A stretch of 64,000 nucleotides of DNA from positions 44,019,982-44,083,981 of the forward strand of contig CM071568.1 in assembly GCA_036426205.1 (NCBI GenBank), given 5' to 3'. The notes below the pieces were generated by a model. The model was not told the DNA's origin. It worked only from the letters and a program-made list of their open reading frames with translations, and made no database searches. The DNA is from Ascaphus truei (Eukaryota; Chordata; Amphibia; Anura; Ascaphidae). Below, piece after piece: positions 44,258-55,349 of the stretch (position 1 is the first letter of the stretch; each line of letters opens with the position of its first letter). Made by a program: the position numbers and the translations under genes.

Positions 44258-45205
44258 AAATTAGTTGGTGCTAATTACTGTTGGAAGCACTATCATACAC
44301 CCAGTTGCACAAGCACGCTGCCTAGGGGTCACACTAGACTCCTATCTCACATTCTCTCACATTCAAAAGGTATCTAAAACCTGTTGTTTTTTCCTCTGCA
44401 ATATTACAAAGATACGCCTTTTCCTCTGTTGCTCGACTGCTAAAACTCTGACCCATTCTCTCCCGTCCCAACTACTGTAACCTCCTGCTGTCTGGCCTTC
44501 CTGCCTCTCACCTGTCTCCCCTGCAATCTATCCTAAATGCTGCTGCCAGAATCACTCTACCCTTTCCTAAATCTCTCTGCGTCTCCCCTGTTGAAATCCC
44601 TCTCCTGGCTTCCTATCAAATCTTGCATCTCGCACTCAATTTTCCTCCTCACTTTTAAAGCTTTACACTCTTCTGCCCCTCCTTACATCTCAGCCCTAAT
44701 TTCTCGCTACACACCATCCCGATTCTTGCGTTCTGCTCAAGGATGTCTTCTCTCTTCCCCTTTTGTATCTAAAACCCTCTCCTGCCTTAAACCCTTCTCA
44801 CTGACTGCCCCAAACCTCTGGAATGCCCTTCCCCTCAATACCTGACTAGCACCCTCTCTATCCACCTTTAAGACCCATCTTAAAACATACCTGTTTATCG
44901 AAGCATATGAGTAGCTCAGTGGCTGATACATTCCACCTCATACATAAACCTTGGCCCCTTGCAGACGCACTTACCAGAACACCTTCTTACTGTCTCTATA
45001 CGTTCTTCCTACCATCAAATTAGATTGTAAGCTCTTCGGAGCAGGGACTCCCTTTCCTTAAATGTCAGTTTATGTCTGAAGCACTTCTTCCCTTTATGTG
45101 TTATTTGTATTATTTGTTATTTATATGATTATGTTACGTGTATTACTGCTGTGAAGCGCTATGTACATTAATGGCGCTATATAAATAAAGACATACATAC
45201 CGTAC
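44258..45205 (+). pseudogene. L2-clade LINE, reverse transcriptase C-terminus and 3' tail
   Basis: Frames covering about 44300-44905 read ARCLGVTLDSYLTFS, then KTCCFFLCNITKIRLFL, then in another frame NAAARITLPFPKSL-like text, LLKSLSWLPIKSCISHS, TFKALHSSAPPYISALISRY and APNLWNALPLN, ending near FKTHLKTYLF. These are the LGV.LD..LTF.., LTFKALHG.APPYL and LWN.LP motifs of L2-type reverse transcriptases. The tail TTAGATTGTAAGCTCTTCGG and GGCGCTATATAAATAAAGAC ends in ACATACAT repeats. At least two frameshifts and several stops break it; the 5' part is absent. It supplies the tail type shared by the CORE SINEs. Confidence 0.85.
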
Positions 45206-45373
45206 ATACATGAAGAGTGTTCACTAAGATTAAAACTGTTTTAATGGTTCCCTTGTTTGCGTGTTTTAAAAAAAAAAATTTTTGCATTGTTATGTAAATC
45301 CACAATGTACTGAAATGTTCAATACACATATCTTTAGTTACGGTTCCATTTCACTAAGGCTTACAGTATACAG

Positions 45374-45448
45374 TATCCCTGAAGCAGGGATATTCTAAAA
45401 ACCTGACCAGTTGTTGGCCAACGAGGACTGGAGTTGCCCACCCCTGCT
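45374..45448. mobile_element. Palindromic hAT-like MITE, right half
   Basis: CTGAAGCAGGGATATTCTAA followed by GAGGACTGGAGTTGCCCACC and CCTG matches the right half of 4722-4905. Confidence 0.7.
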
Positions 45449-45454
45449 TTAGAC

Positions 45455-45835
45455 CTATGAGGGACTTTTCCTTCAATAGAGAAATCTAGCATTTATATTT
45501 TGAAAAGAGGTAAATATAAAGTTACAATACAATATTACACACCTTTCCAACCCCTTCAGTTCTGAAGAGCTTTACTAAATAGTTTTTGTTGCTTTACAGG
45601 TCCTTCCAAAATGAATGACTAATGTCGTATAATGTCTATATTTAAGGTTCTGCAATGGAGTTCGCGAAGCAACCAAACTCAATGTCCATCCTCTGCTTTT
45701 CACTTTAGCCTTTTATCATGAAAATGGAAACAAGCGACATGGTCACAATTCTGTGCCTACAGAATATCTTTTTTCTTTAGTTGTCCAAATACATTTAGTA
45801 AAATCGAATTTCTCTTGCTTTATATGAAGTTTGAA
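45455..45835. other. No gene recognised
   Basis: AT-rich sequence without supported features. Confidence 0.4.
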
Positions 45836-45839
45836 CTTG

Positions 45840-46165
45840 GGCCTCGGCCAAGCTTACTGCTTGCTGGTGGAGGTGCGCTGAGGGGCGCTCCCGCGCAGCA
45901 CTGAGCCCCTACAGCAGCAATTATAGCGGCTTTAGTAGGGGCTCGCCTACGCTTCCGCTAGCGCGCGGAAGCTTAGGTCTTAGGGAATTTTTAAATTCCC
46001 CCGCTTGCCGGCGCGCAGGGCCAGTCACGTGAGCGGGTCGCCCAATCAGGGCAAACCATCTCCGTGACGCCCCCGGCCCGCCCCCTGACGGCGCGCAGGG
46101 AAAGCACCCGCTTTCCCTGAGCCTCAGCGTGCCTCAGCACGCCAGCGGGGAGCCTGGCCAAGGCC
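45840..46165. mobile_element. GC-rich Harbinger-like MITE
   Basis: The ends GGCCTCGGCCAAGCTTACTG and, reversed, GGCCTTGGCCAGGCTCCCCG extend about 44 bp as inverted repeats to CACGCTGAGG-type words. The block CCAGTCACGTGAGCGGGTCG and CCCAATCAGG is shared with 2604-2879. Confidence 0.7.
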
Positions 46166-46333
46166 TTATGCTTATTTTGTAAGATGCAAGATCACCGAAA
46201 TGGCCGATCTAGCACCACGGCCTAGAAACTCCCACTGACTTGACTTCCAGATGTAGAAAAAGATAAAACAGAACACTATTTATATTTTTGACAGTGACTA
46301 TGCAATCCACAGCCCTCTTGGCAAGACTGTACA

Positions 46334-46842
46334 TTAGTGTTCTCTCTTCCCCAACCCTGTCTCTCTCTCTTCTCTTTCCCCCTCCCCCCTCTCTCTCTTC
46401 CCCTCCCTATTCCCCTTCCCTTCGCCATCTACCCTCTTTCCCTTCCCTCCCCTGCTGGTATCAACTGGCAGCATCTCCTCCCGGCATGCCCCTCCCCACC
46501 CTCCCTAGCTCCATGATGCCATGACAACGTGACATTGCGGCACCATGAGGTGTCGCGTTGTCATGGCAACGCGGCGCCACAGAGCGTCCCGTGGTCATGG
46601 CAAGGTGAAGCCGCATGGCAACGCGCCGTCCTATTGTCATGGCAACGTGACGCCATTGGACATCGCCGAGCCACGATGACAGGACCCTGTATGAGAAGAT
46701 GCCGCCGGAGAAGGTAAGTTACCGAGGCCCCGTGCTCTCCCCCAGGCAATCAGGTTAATTGTCGTGGGGAAGAGCGCAGGTCCTCTGTAACCGGGGGGCT
46801 CGGTGCACAGGCACCGACGGCCCCCCCATCACGCCAGTCCTG
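46334..46842. mobile_element. Probable non-autonomous hAT element
   Basis: The right end reads CGCCAGTCCTG, a CAGGACTGGCG terminus in reverse. It is followed by ACTGTACT, matching ACTGTACA before the left end (7 of 8). The left terminus is decayed. The interior has a pyrimidine-rich tract and several CATGGCAACG repeats, and shares GGGGAAGAGCGCAGG with the 5258/14818 family. Confidence 0.55.
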
Positions 46843-46859
46843 ACTGTACTAAATAAACA

Positions 46860-47820
46860 GTTACAACTTGATTAAGATATCTGTTCTTTTTTTTAATGAT
46901 TTTGTTTCACACAGTGCGTGATCCTCGATATACAGTTTGCTTTTTAAAAGTACCCATGCTTTTAAAAAGTACTTCTCATCATGCTTGTATTCCAAACTCG
47001 TCTGGCATCATGCCTTGGCAAAGTAAATAAGAGACGTGGCTGGGATAGTGTGCCAGCCTTCCTGCTGTTAGCTTAACACCAGTGTGCAGAAACCATGCAA
47101 GTGCCCTGTACTTAGGATAATACTGAGAGTCATTACACACACGCAATACACCCTGAAAAATGGAATCCAATTGGGATATGCTTGCAAACATTTTGTTCCT
47201 CTTTGAATGATAATTATTAGGCAACTGCAACTTGGAATTCAGAATGTACTGCTTTCCAATCCTTCTCTCCCTCTCTCCCACAATGTGTAGTTTGAGAAAA
47301 GGAAAAATATAAGGTCAGTCTTGCTGAAATGCCTTGAATTTTCCATTGAATTTGACAACTTTCAGGATTTTTTTTAAATTGGGGAGCAGCAGTAACGTAG
47401 GGTCTTTATATTTATATGTTGGGGGGGGGGGGGGTTTCTTCGAATGATGAGATGAGATTTAAAGCGTATTTGGATTTTGGCTACGTCTGCAGGTTTTATT
47501 TGTATTTATTTATTCTAGCATTTAGACATTGTGGATATTTCATGAGGTTTTGGAGCTAAGCAGGAGACATGTACAAGTCAGTAGGAGTCGGAATCTGTTT
47601 CCAAGATGTTGAGTCAGACGTCCCTTTGCTACTTAGCTATGGCACGACACAATGAATTGTATCAAAGCAATTTTGGACAAAAATCGATGCAAACAGCGTC
47701 ATTTTCAACTTGTGTCTCATAGCTTCAATGTATGTATGAACCCTTGAGTTCTCTGAGCATCCCTAAACGGTTCCCTGCCATTTTCAGGTCATTTGAAAAT
47801 TGTTCCAAATACAGAAGAAT
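46860..47820. other. No gene recognised
   Basis: AT-rich sequence containing a G run (about 47421-47433). No coding or repeat structure is supported. Confidence 0.4.
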
Positions 47821-47823
47821 TTA

Positions 47824-48370
47824 CAATGCATCTGATCTCAGACAAGAGAGGTTTGGTGTTCCTTGCATCGGATCTCAGAAGCGCTATTAGAGGAGGTTGG
47901 GGTTCATTACAAGGCATCGGACCTCAGACACGCTATTAGAGAGGGTTGGGGTTCCTTACAATGCATCAGATCTAAGACGTGTATTAGAGAGGGTTGGGGT
48001 TCCTTACAATGCATCGGATCTCAGACGTGCTATTAGAGGAGGTTGGGGTTCATTACAAGGCATCGGATCTCAGACGTGTATTAGAGAGGGTTGGGGTTCC
48101 TCACAAGGCATCGGATCTCAGACGTGTATTAGAGAGGATTGGGGTTCCTTACAATGCATCGGATCTCAGACGTGCTATTTGAGAGGAACAGAAATGGAAC
48201 AAAAGAACAAGCGCACACACCATCTAACAATGTACCTTGTGTAACTGGTGATAGGTGAATATGTATGATTAAATACTTAAGGACGTAGTGCAGCTCCGGA
48301 AGGAGGACTCAATCCAAAGTCCAGACTTCTCTGCCCTATTCGTGCTATTTGAGAGGGTTGGGGTTCCGCA
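47824..48370. repeat. Minisatellite, unit about 51-54 bp, interrupted
   Basis: About seven units of the type GCATCGGATCTCAGACGTG, CTATTAGAGAGGGTTGGGG, TTCCTTACAAT. The array is split by the insert at 48187-48340. Frames reading repeated SDLRR..ERVGVPYNA are repeat artefacts. Confidence 0.9.
48187..48340. mobile_element. 154-bp insert with 16-bp target duplication
   Basis: CGTGCTATTTGAGAGG occurs at 48171-48186 and 48341-48356, on either side of foreign sequence that begins AACAGAAATGGAACAAAAGA. A 16-bp duplication points to target-primed retrotransposition. AACAAAAGAACAAGCGC resembles AACAAAGAACAGGCGCC at about 51227, the end of the Penelope-like region, so it may be a short Penelope-like fragment. 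Confidence 0.65.
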
Positions 48371-48433
48371 GAACTTCACAATATAATTATATGGTTACTT
48401 AACATAAAAAAGGTTGAAAAACAATTATTTAGG

Positions 48434-48608
48434 CAAGTGGGTCCCAAATCCAGTCCTCAAGGAACACCAACAGTGCAGGTTATAAGTATACCCCTGCTTG
48501 AGCACAGGTGGTTCAGTCAAAAATGATTGGGCCACCTGTGCTAATGAGAGGATAGCCTTAAAACGTGCGCTGTTAGTGTTCCTTGAGGACTGAATTTGGG
48601 AACCACTA
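48434..48608. mobile_element. Palindromic hAT-like MITE (GTGGGTCCCAAATCC ends)
   Basis: AGTGGGTCCCAAATCCAGTC pairs with GACTGAATTTGGGAACCACT. The centre mirrors CCACCTGTGCT. Target duplication not resolved. Confidence 0.7.
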
Positions 48609-48609
48609 G

Positions 48610-49070
48610 GTACTTGACTTCAACTTTCCCCTTTATTGCAACATTTTGCAATCTGGGGAATGTTAACAGGTGGAGCTAGGAAATAATTACATACTGTAAG
48701 GCACATATTAGAATAAGACATATGAACGTCTGCATCATCATCCCATCTTTTACTAGCAACTTCCCCGTCAATTGTAAGAACCACCCTTTGCATTCTTACA
48801 CCTCCCCTCTCGTTCTGCACGTAAGTTGTTGGAGCTGTCTGTCATATTTTCAAAAAAATGTCAAACTGTGCGACAACTGTGTTTGATGAATAGCTTTGAA
48901 TCTGGATGGCAGAAGTGAGGTAGCTTTTCATTTGAAGGAGAATGTGAAGGAGCGCATTTGAAGTGAACCCAAATTGGATTGTCAGATTCGTTTATTTTTT
49001 TTTAGCACTAGTGGCGATTTGTGTAATATATAATAACTGTATATCAAATGGAAATATTACTGTATGCTCA
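48610..49070. other. No gene recognised
   Basis: AT-rich sequence without supported features. Confidence 0.4.
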
Positions 49071-49073
49071 TTT

Positions 49074-49178
49074 GCATGTCTTAGACAGGTCTGCAACCCC
49101 GCCTTTCACCATTATCACCCAGCACAGAGCACATCCACTGGGGCAAGGGATTCTGGGAAATGACATGCAAATGAGCAC
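49074..49178. mobile_element. Octamer-bearing inverted-repeat MITE
   Basis: The ends TGCTCATTTGCATGTC and GACATGCAAATGAGCA are perfect inverted repeats, each containing ATTTGCAT/ATGCAAAT, the POU octamer word. The body (CAGGTCTGCAACCC, GGGATTCTGGGAAATGACAT) is shared with 53655 and 55007. Confidence 0.75.
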
Positions 49179-49254
49179 ACAGTGCTACCTTTTGCTTCAA
49201 AACCATTTTTAACATGGTTCCCTATAGGTATATATATATGTATGTATGTATGTA

Positions 49255-49585
49255 CAGGCATACCCCGCTTTAAGGACACTCACATTAAGAACACTCGCGA
49301 GTAAGGACATATCACCCAATAGGCAAAGGCAGCTCGCGCATGCGCCTGTCAGCACGTCCTGAACAGCAATACCGGCTCCCTACCTGTACCGAAGCTGTGC
49401 GCAAGCGGGGAGATTATAGAGCCTGTTACAAATGCGTTATTTACATCAGTTATGCACGTATATGACGATTGCAGTACAGTACATGCATCGATAAGTGGGA
49501 AAAAGGTAGTGCTTCACTGTAAGTACATTTTCACTTTACATACATGCTCCGGGCCCATTGCGTACGTTAATGCGGGGTATGCCTG
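49255..49585. mobile_element. Pogo/Tigger-like MITE
   Basis: The ends CAGGCATACCCCGCTTTAAG and TTAATGCGGGGTATGCCTG are inverted repeats flanked by TA. CAGGCATACC is the known Tigger-type terminus. No transposase. TATG repeats flank both sides. Confidence 0.85.
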
Positions 49586-49990
49586 TAGCCTGTATGTATG
49601 TATGTATGTAGCCACATTTATGCTTATTTTGTTTTGAATGTGATTACATTATTACAGAACCCTAATGCCACATTTTCCAGTGGGTTTCTTGCAGTTTTCG
49701 ATTGTGTACAAATGACAATGTTCATAACAGGTAGTCTAGTAAAGAATGTTCACTGGACATGACTTAGACTACTCTTGAAACAAAGTTGGATTTATTAATA
49801 ATTTGTCGGGTTAAACAAAAGTTACTTAATCTTCCATGCATCACAAATCGAATGAGCAATTTATCAGCCAGTTGAGTGAATCTTTATATTGTTTAGTAGT
49901 TGCATAGTATAGGGATTAAAAACTTCAGTCTGTATTACATGCAGTTTGAACCATTCACGGTCATAAAACCATTGGTAAGCAAAGACAACG

Positions 49991-50126
49991 CCCCATATTT
50001 GCTAAGGGTGGCTTTTCCATAAGACGCCTTTGAGTGCTGGAAGACACTTTATTGTTCGTTCAATTTAATGGGCCGTAAATTGTCTTTTGGTGCCTTATGG
50101 AGTAGCATGGCTTTGTAAATGGCCCA
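49991..50126. mobile_element. MITE, GGGCCATATTTACTAAG family, diverged
   Basis: CCCCATATTTGCTAAGG faces GGCTTTGTAAATGGCCC. The inner arms GGCTTTTCCATAAGACGCC and GGTGCCTTATGGAGTAGC also pair. Confidence 0.6.
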
Positions 50127-50289
50127 ATGTATACTGCTTCAGGATATTACTAACAGCAAACATGAGGCTGTAATCTCGTCTCTTACACAGCTACAGTACC
50201 ACATGATTCTGCAGTGTTTTTATTTTATTTGCACTACTGTTCAAAGTACAAGGTCATCCTAAGTGTGTTCTACCCAAACATTTCTGATT

Positions 50290-50430
50290 AACCTTCCACG
50301 AAGAAAATAGGGTGTAATACCATATATACTGTACTGTAGTATAATGATCATATCATTTTATTTTCACTATGCCTTATATCAAATGGATCAGAGGATGTAC
50401 ATGTTTTGATGTGTATATGCAGTGTAATAG

Positions 50431-50465
<35 letters not shown>

Positions 50466-50604
50466 ATATATATTATATATACACTGCAACACACCAATAG
50501 TATCCTCTGATCCATTTGATATAAGGCATAGTGAAAATAAAATGATATGATCATAACTACAGTACAGTATATATGGTATTACACCTATTTCTTCGTGGAA
50601 GGTT
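50290..50604. repeat. Palindrome 1 with (TA)n centre
   Basis: The arms 50290-50397 (AACCTTCCACGAAGAAAATA..) and about 50500-50604 are near-perfect reverse complements around TA repeats. It directly precedes the second palindrome. Confidence 0.85.
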
Positions 50605-50614
50605 ATATATATAT

Positions 50615-50885
50615 GTTCCTTACCGAGTAGATCCAGGATTCAAGATCACGAGGCAAGAAGGAGACAGCACACTCAAAGGTACAAAAGCAGCGTGTATCGT
50701 AGTAAAAACCGGCACATAAACCCGACGTTTCGGTCTTGACACAGGACTTTTCAAGGTCCTGTGTCAAGGACCGAAACGTCGGGTTATGTGCCGGTTTTTC
50801 ACTGAATACACGCTGCTTTTTGTACCTTTGGTGTGTGTCTCCTTCTTGCCTCGTGATTGGGATCCTGGATCTATCGGTAAGGAAC
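50615..50885. repeat. Palindrome 2 with hammerhead-like apex (Penelope-like termini)
   Basis: The arms meet near 50755. From the apex outward each reads a stem (GGTCCTGTGTCAAGGACC on the plus strand, 50755-50772), then GAAACGTCGGGTT, then ATGTGCCGGTTTTT and a GATCCTGGATC end. The order, stem then GAAAC, is that of hammerhead motifs reported in Penelope-like elements. The CTGATGA half is lost at the join. Confidence 0.65.
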
Positions 50886-50942
50886 TATCTATACATTACC
50901 TGTATGGGACAAGCACCTTTTTACAAATATGTGTGCCATCGT

Positions 50943-50969
50943 GTTTTTATAATATATAATTATATATAA

Positions 50970-51007
<38 letters not shown>

Positions 51008-51010
51008 TAT
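50943..51010. repeat. (TA)n-rich microsatellite
   Basis: Irregular TA repeat. Another lies at about 51180-51220, with the hAT MITE between them. Confidence 0.85.
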
Positions 51011-51016
51011 ACAACA

Positions 51017-51166
51017 CAGTGGGTGACAATACACCAAAAAAATTACTCGCACACAAAAAATCTACTTGCCACCTAGTACCAAACGTGTGCGCTTGGGCCA
51101 ATATTTACTCGCCAGGGGTTTAAATCCACTCGCGGGGCGAGCAAATGTATAGGTTTGTCGAAACAT
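51017..51166 (-). mobile_element. 157-bp-type hAT MITE, reversed copy
   Basis: Reverse orientation of the 11723/11896 family, with CAGTGGGTGACAA at one end and GGTTTGTCGAA at the other. It again sits inside TA repeat. The right terminus is eroded. Confidence 0.7.
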
Positions 51167-51180
51167 TTCTGATATAAATA

Positions 51181-51224
<44 letters not shown>

Positions 51225-51225
<1 letters not shown>

Positions 51226-52956
51226 AACAAACAAAGAACAGGCGCCCTCATAGTGTAGTAAGGTTACAAATTTATATGGGACTGGAATTAAAATATGAAC
51301 TGTGCACTCACAAACGGATCAATAAAAATCACCTGTATGAGATAATATCTCAATCGCCAAAAACAACTGCAGCAGGAACCCAGCTGAGCCTCCGGTGTGG
51401 AACAGTATCCCGTCTCTAAGTAGGGGTGCCAGGTGGTAGCGGTAGGCACTCCGTGTATCGTAAGCAGGATAAATAACTAACAGGAGTGTTCATTGCAAAC
51501 ATACCTGCTGCGTATGTCTCCTAAAACGTCATTGGCAGAAGCCCAATAATGCAAAGCAGTACAAAAAACCCTTCCTGTCTCTTAAGGGCATAGCTGGCAG
51601 ATCATTCCCCTCACATAGCGAAGTGCGCATGCGCATGCGCATGACGTCATCGGGAAATACCCGATACGTTCATGCGTCGCTCACTCCCTGATCACACCAG
51701 GCCAGTGAGGCAAAGTGCGAGGTGCGGTTGAATGCGCATGTGCGTCTAGATAGAAACAAGCCCCACACAGTAAAACGCTCCCCGTGTAGAGGATTACTTC
51801 ATGCGCAGTGCTCCGAAATCGGTCATATCCCCTCAGTTAAAAGCATAGCAACAGTAGTTGCTCAGCTATATCGGGGAACATGCACAGTGAACTTGAGATG
51901 CACAGTAGATGGCTTATACCCATGATAAGTGCCCCCAAGTGCAGAAACAAGTATGTAAAGCATTATAATCTACTTGATAAAGAGAGGATGATTCAATAGT
52001 TATTTAGTACATTACCTAGAGAGGCAAAGTTGAACAATAAAGTATACATGAATCAGTATCAGTGAAAAATATACAGTTCTGATCACATGGTTCTTAAGGC
52101 AAGAAAAGGACAAAGCAGATATTATAAACATATTCATAAAGAGAAACCACAACCTATTCTTTCCCTTATAGTGGCATGATGTATATAGAAAGATATTAAA
52201 GGCCACTACTACAAACAGATGAGTCACTCATAATCATTTGAAGGTGTTCCCTTAATGTACAACTAAGTGTACTTTCCCTATATCAGCACAGAGTATTGTA
52301 AGAAATATAGATGGCCGCTTCTGCCAACAAATTATTCATTCAAAGTCCCTTGAAAATGTTCCCAATATGGATAAACATCATGGATGTGTGGCCTTGTTGT
52401 TTCGAAATTGGTGTGTCTCGAAAGGAGTCTGGAGGATGATGTTGTCGGTCAGTCCTATAAGGATGTATAAACCCTTAATCAGTCTTCTAACATAAATCCT
52501 GGTAGATAGGGATGCAGAGCCTTATCGTTCCAAGTAATATTCTCTCTCAGAAGACATCAGAAGGGTAGAGATGTTAATCAATCCAAAGTCGATATGGAGA
52601 TGTGCCAACCCAGGATCCTAAAGGCAGACAAGGGGAGTAGAGGAGGGATAGGGAGAGAGAGAGGAATTGTGTATGAGATTCTCATCGTAATGCTGAGAAT
52701 GTACATATGCCCTAAAATAACTTAATACATAATACTAGTAATGGTTGGAAATGGGTATAGGGAGGGGGAACAAAAGGAAGGGAAACATAAAGGCAGAAGG
52801 CTACAAAAACATAGAGAAGCCCAGGTAGTCATTAAGACCCCGTGGGATCATTGAGTCCATCTGTACTATCCACCTGGACTCCTTACGCAGCAGTGCCCTC
52901 TCCAAATCACCTACCCTTATTCCCAAACTAACCCTCTCTATCGCAAAGGCCTTAAG

Positions 52957-52960
<4 letters not shown>
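51225..52960 (-). mobile_element. Penelope-like element, 3' end with long UTR
   Basis: The C-terminal coding end (52801-52956) is followed downstream on the minus strand by about 1.5 kb of sequence down to the TA repeat at 51220. That tract includes GCGCATGCGCATGCGCATGA beside TGACGTCA (51610-51645). The 5' part is truncated at a TA repeat at 52959. The UTR extent is inferred from the absence of another boundary. Confidence 0.6.
52801..52956 (-). pseudogene. Penelope-like element ORF, C-terminal end of GIY-YIG region
   Basis: The minus-strand frame reads LKAFAIERVSLGIRVGDLER, then ALLRKESRWIVQMDSM, then IPRGLNDYLGFSMFL and TAG at 52801-52803. The R.E..WI..M.SM.P.GLN..L.FS.FL ending is the classic tail of Penelope-like GIY-YIG endonucleases. 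No stop or shift is seen in this piece, so it is a 5'-truncated rather than heavily decayed copy. It differs from the 7.6-kb type (GLNRDRNFMSHY), so two Penelope-like lineages are present. A second, frame-broken version is at 54171-54322 in the duplicated block. Confidence 0.78.
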
Positions 52961-52993
<33 letters not shown>

Positions 52994-53654
52994 TTATATA
53001 CATGTGGTTCCCCAAGTTACTTGATTTTAAGAGTTTGTTAATAATAGCTCTTCGTTCAGCGTGTTGGTAAGTCACAAACTAAACTGGTGCATTCAGAACA
53101 AATAACCAAATGTGACTTTAAAATTGTTTTTTCTATTATACATCAAGGTATAGGAAAAGAAAACCCAAAACCGGAGGTTAAAAAAACACGTGCCCAATTC
53201 TTCTGTTAAAGTCTAACCACTAATTGCTTCTCAGTGAGGGGATTCTCCAATGTGCACATTATAATCGTGTTTACTTTTTAGAACAATATTCTGGCCACGT
53301 TCAGGGTCAGAAAAGGGGCAGCCCAGCATAGCAGGCACATTAATTTTATTTATAACTTATCAAAAGGCATGCACCGGGGCTACAGTTATCTTCAAAGTTT
53401 TGTAATTATTTGTATCTTGTGAACAATTTAATAAACATTTTTATTTTCAATGCGTGAGTCCTGTAAAATTGTCTTATCACATAATTGGTGCCCTCAACTT
53501 ATACTGTAGCTGTTAGGTTTATAACGGGTTTCAGAGTTCATTCAATTCATGTATAAGTGTAATTGAATATGCGATACATACTGTATGCTGCTTCTCTCTG
53601 CTCTGAAGACTTCCATCCGAAGACATAGTTTGTGAGGTCTGCACATAAAAATAC

Positions 53655-53782
53655 CACCTATGAGCACATTAACATGTCTCAGACATGTCAGCAACCCTGC
53701 TTTTTACCATTATCTCCTAGCATACTATACTTCTACTGCAGCTAGGGATTCTGGGAAATGACATTCAAATGAGCACATGGGT
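53655..53782. mobile_element. Octamer-type inverted-repeat MITE (in copy A)
   Basis: TGAGCACATTAACATGTC faces GACATTCAAATGAGCACA, with the shared GGGATTCTGGGAAATGACAT body. The octamer word is eroded here (ATTCAAAT). The same element lies at 55007-55128 in copy B. Confidence 0.7.
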
Positions 53783-53999
53783 CACCTTTTGCTTCTAAGG
53801 CCTGGGACATAGTAAAAACTTTTGTGCTCCTGCTCGCTGTTGCTTGCTGCCGCTCGCTCTACCAGGAGCTTTTTGCTGTCCTGGCAGAGGAGACAGCAAG
53901 CGCTCTTGGGATGCGGGTATCACTGTGTGTGTGTGTCACTTGGTAGCTGTCAGTGTGTGTGTGTCACTTTGAAGTGGTCTGTGTGTTACTGGGGAACCC

Positions 54000-54039
<40 letters not shown>

Positions 54040-54040
54040 T

Positions 54041-55349
54041 GTATGAGATTCTCATCGTAATGCGGAGAATTGTACTATGCCCTAAAATAACTTAATACAT
54101 AATACTAGTAATGGTTGGAATGGGTATAGGGAGGGGGAACAAAAGGAAGGGAAACATAAAGGCAGAAGGCTACAAAAACATGAGAAGCCCGGTAGTCATT
54201 AGACCCCGTGGGATCATTGAGTCCATCTTGACTACCACCTGGACTCCTTACGCAGCAGTGCCCTCTCCAAATCACCTACCCTTATTCCCAAACTAACCCT
54301 CTCATCGAAAGGCCTAAGTAAATATTATATAATTATAATATATATATATATACTTATATACATGTGGTTCCCCAAGTTACTTGATTTTAAGAGTTTGTTA
54401 ATATAGCTCTTCGTTCAGCGTGTTGGTAAGTCACAAACTAAACTGGTGCATTCAGAACAAATAACCAAATGTGACTTAAATTGTTTTTTCTATTATACAT
54501 CAAGGTATAGGAAAAGAAAACCCAAAACCGAGGTTAAAAAAACACGTGCCCAATTCTTCTGTTAAAGTCTAACCACTAATTGCTTCTCAGTAGGGGGATT
54601 CTCCAAGTGCACATTATAATCGTGTTTACTTTTAGAACAATATTCTGCGACCGTTCAGGGTCAGAAAAGGGGCAGCCCAGCATAGCAGGCATTTAATTTT
54701 ATTTATAACTAAATCAAGGCATGCACCGGGGCTACAGTTATCTTCAAAGTTTTGTAATTATTTGTATCTTGTGAACAATTTAATAAACATTTTTATTTCA
54801 ATGCGTGAGTCCTGTAAAATTGTCTTATCACATATTGGTGCCCGCTCAACTTATACTGTAGCTGTTAGGTTTATAACGGGTTTCAGAGTTCATTCAATTC
54901 ATGTATAAGTGTAATTGAATATGCGATACATACTGTAGCTGCTTCTCTCTGCTCTGAAGACTTCCATCCGAAGACATAGTTTGTGAGGTCTGCACATAAA
55001 ATACCACCTATGAGCAATTAACATGTCTCAGACATGTCAGCAACCCTGCTTTTTACCTTATCTCCTAGCATACTATACTTCTACTGCAGCTGGGATTCTG
55101 GGAAATGACATTCAAATGAGCACATGGGTCACCTTTTGCTTCTAAGGGCCTGGGACATAGTAAATCTTTGTGCTCCTGCTCGCTGTTGCTTGCTGCCGCT
55201 CGCTCTCACCGGAGCTTTTTGCTGTCCTGGCAGAGGAGACGCAAGCGCTCTTGGGATGCGGGTATCACTGTGTTGTGTGTGTCACTTGGTAGCTGTCAGT
55301 GTGTGTGTGTGTCACTATTGAAGTGGTCTGTGTGTTTACTGGGGAACCC

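Larger units (their letters stand above)
52671..54040. repeat. Tandem duplication, copy A
   Basis: The block from GTATGAGATTCTCATCG to a (GT)n run. It is repeated immediately as copy B with an offset of 1370 bases. Confidence 0.95.

Noticed and set aside
47824..48186. Possible repeat protein (SDLRRVLERVGVPYNA units)
   Set aside because: Translation of a 51-54-bp DNA minisatellite; the frame changes between units and there is no start context or other exon.
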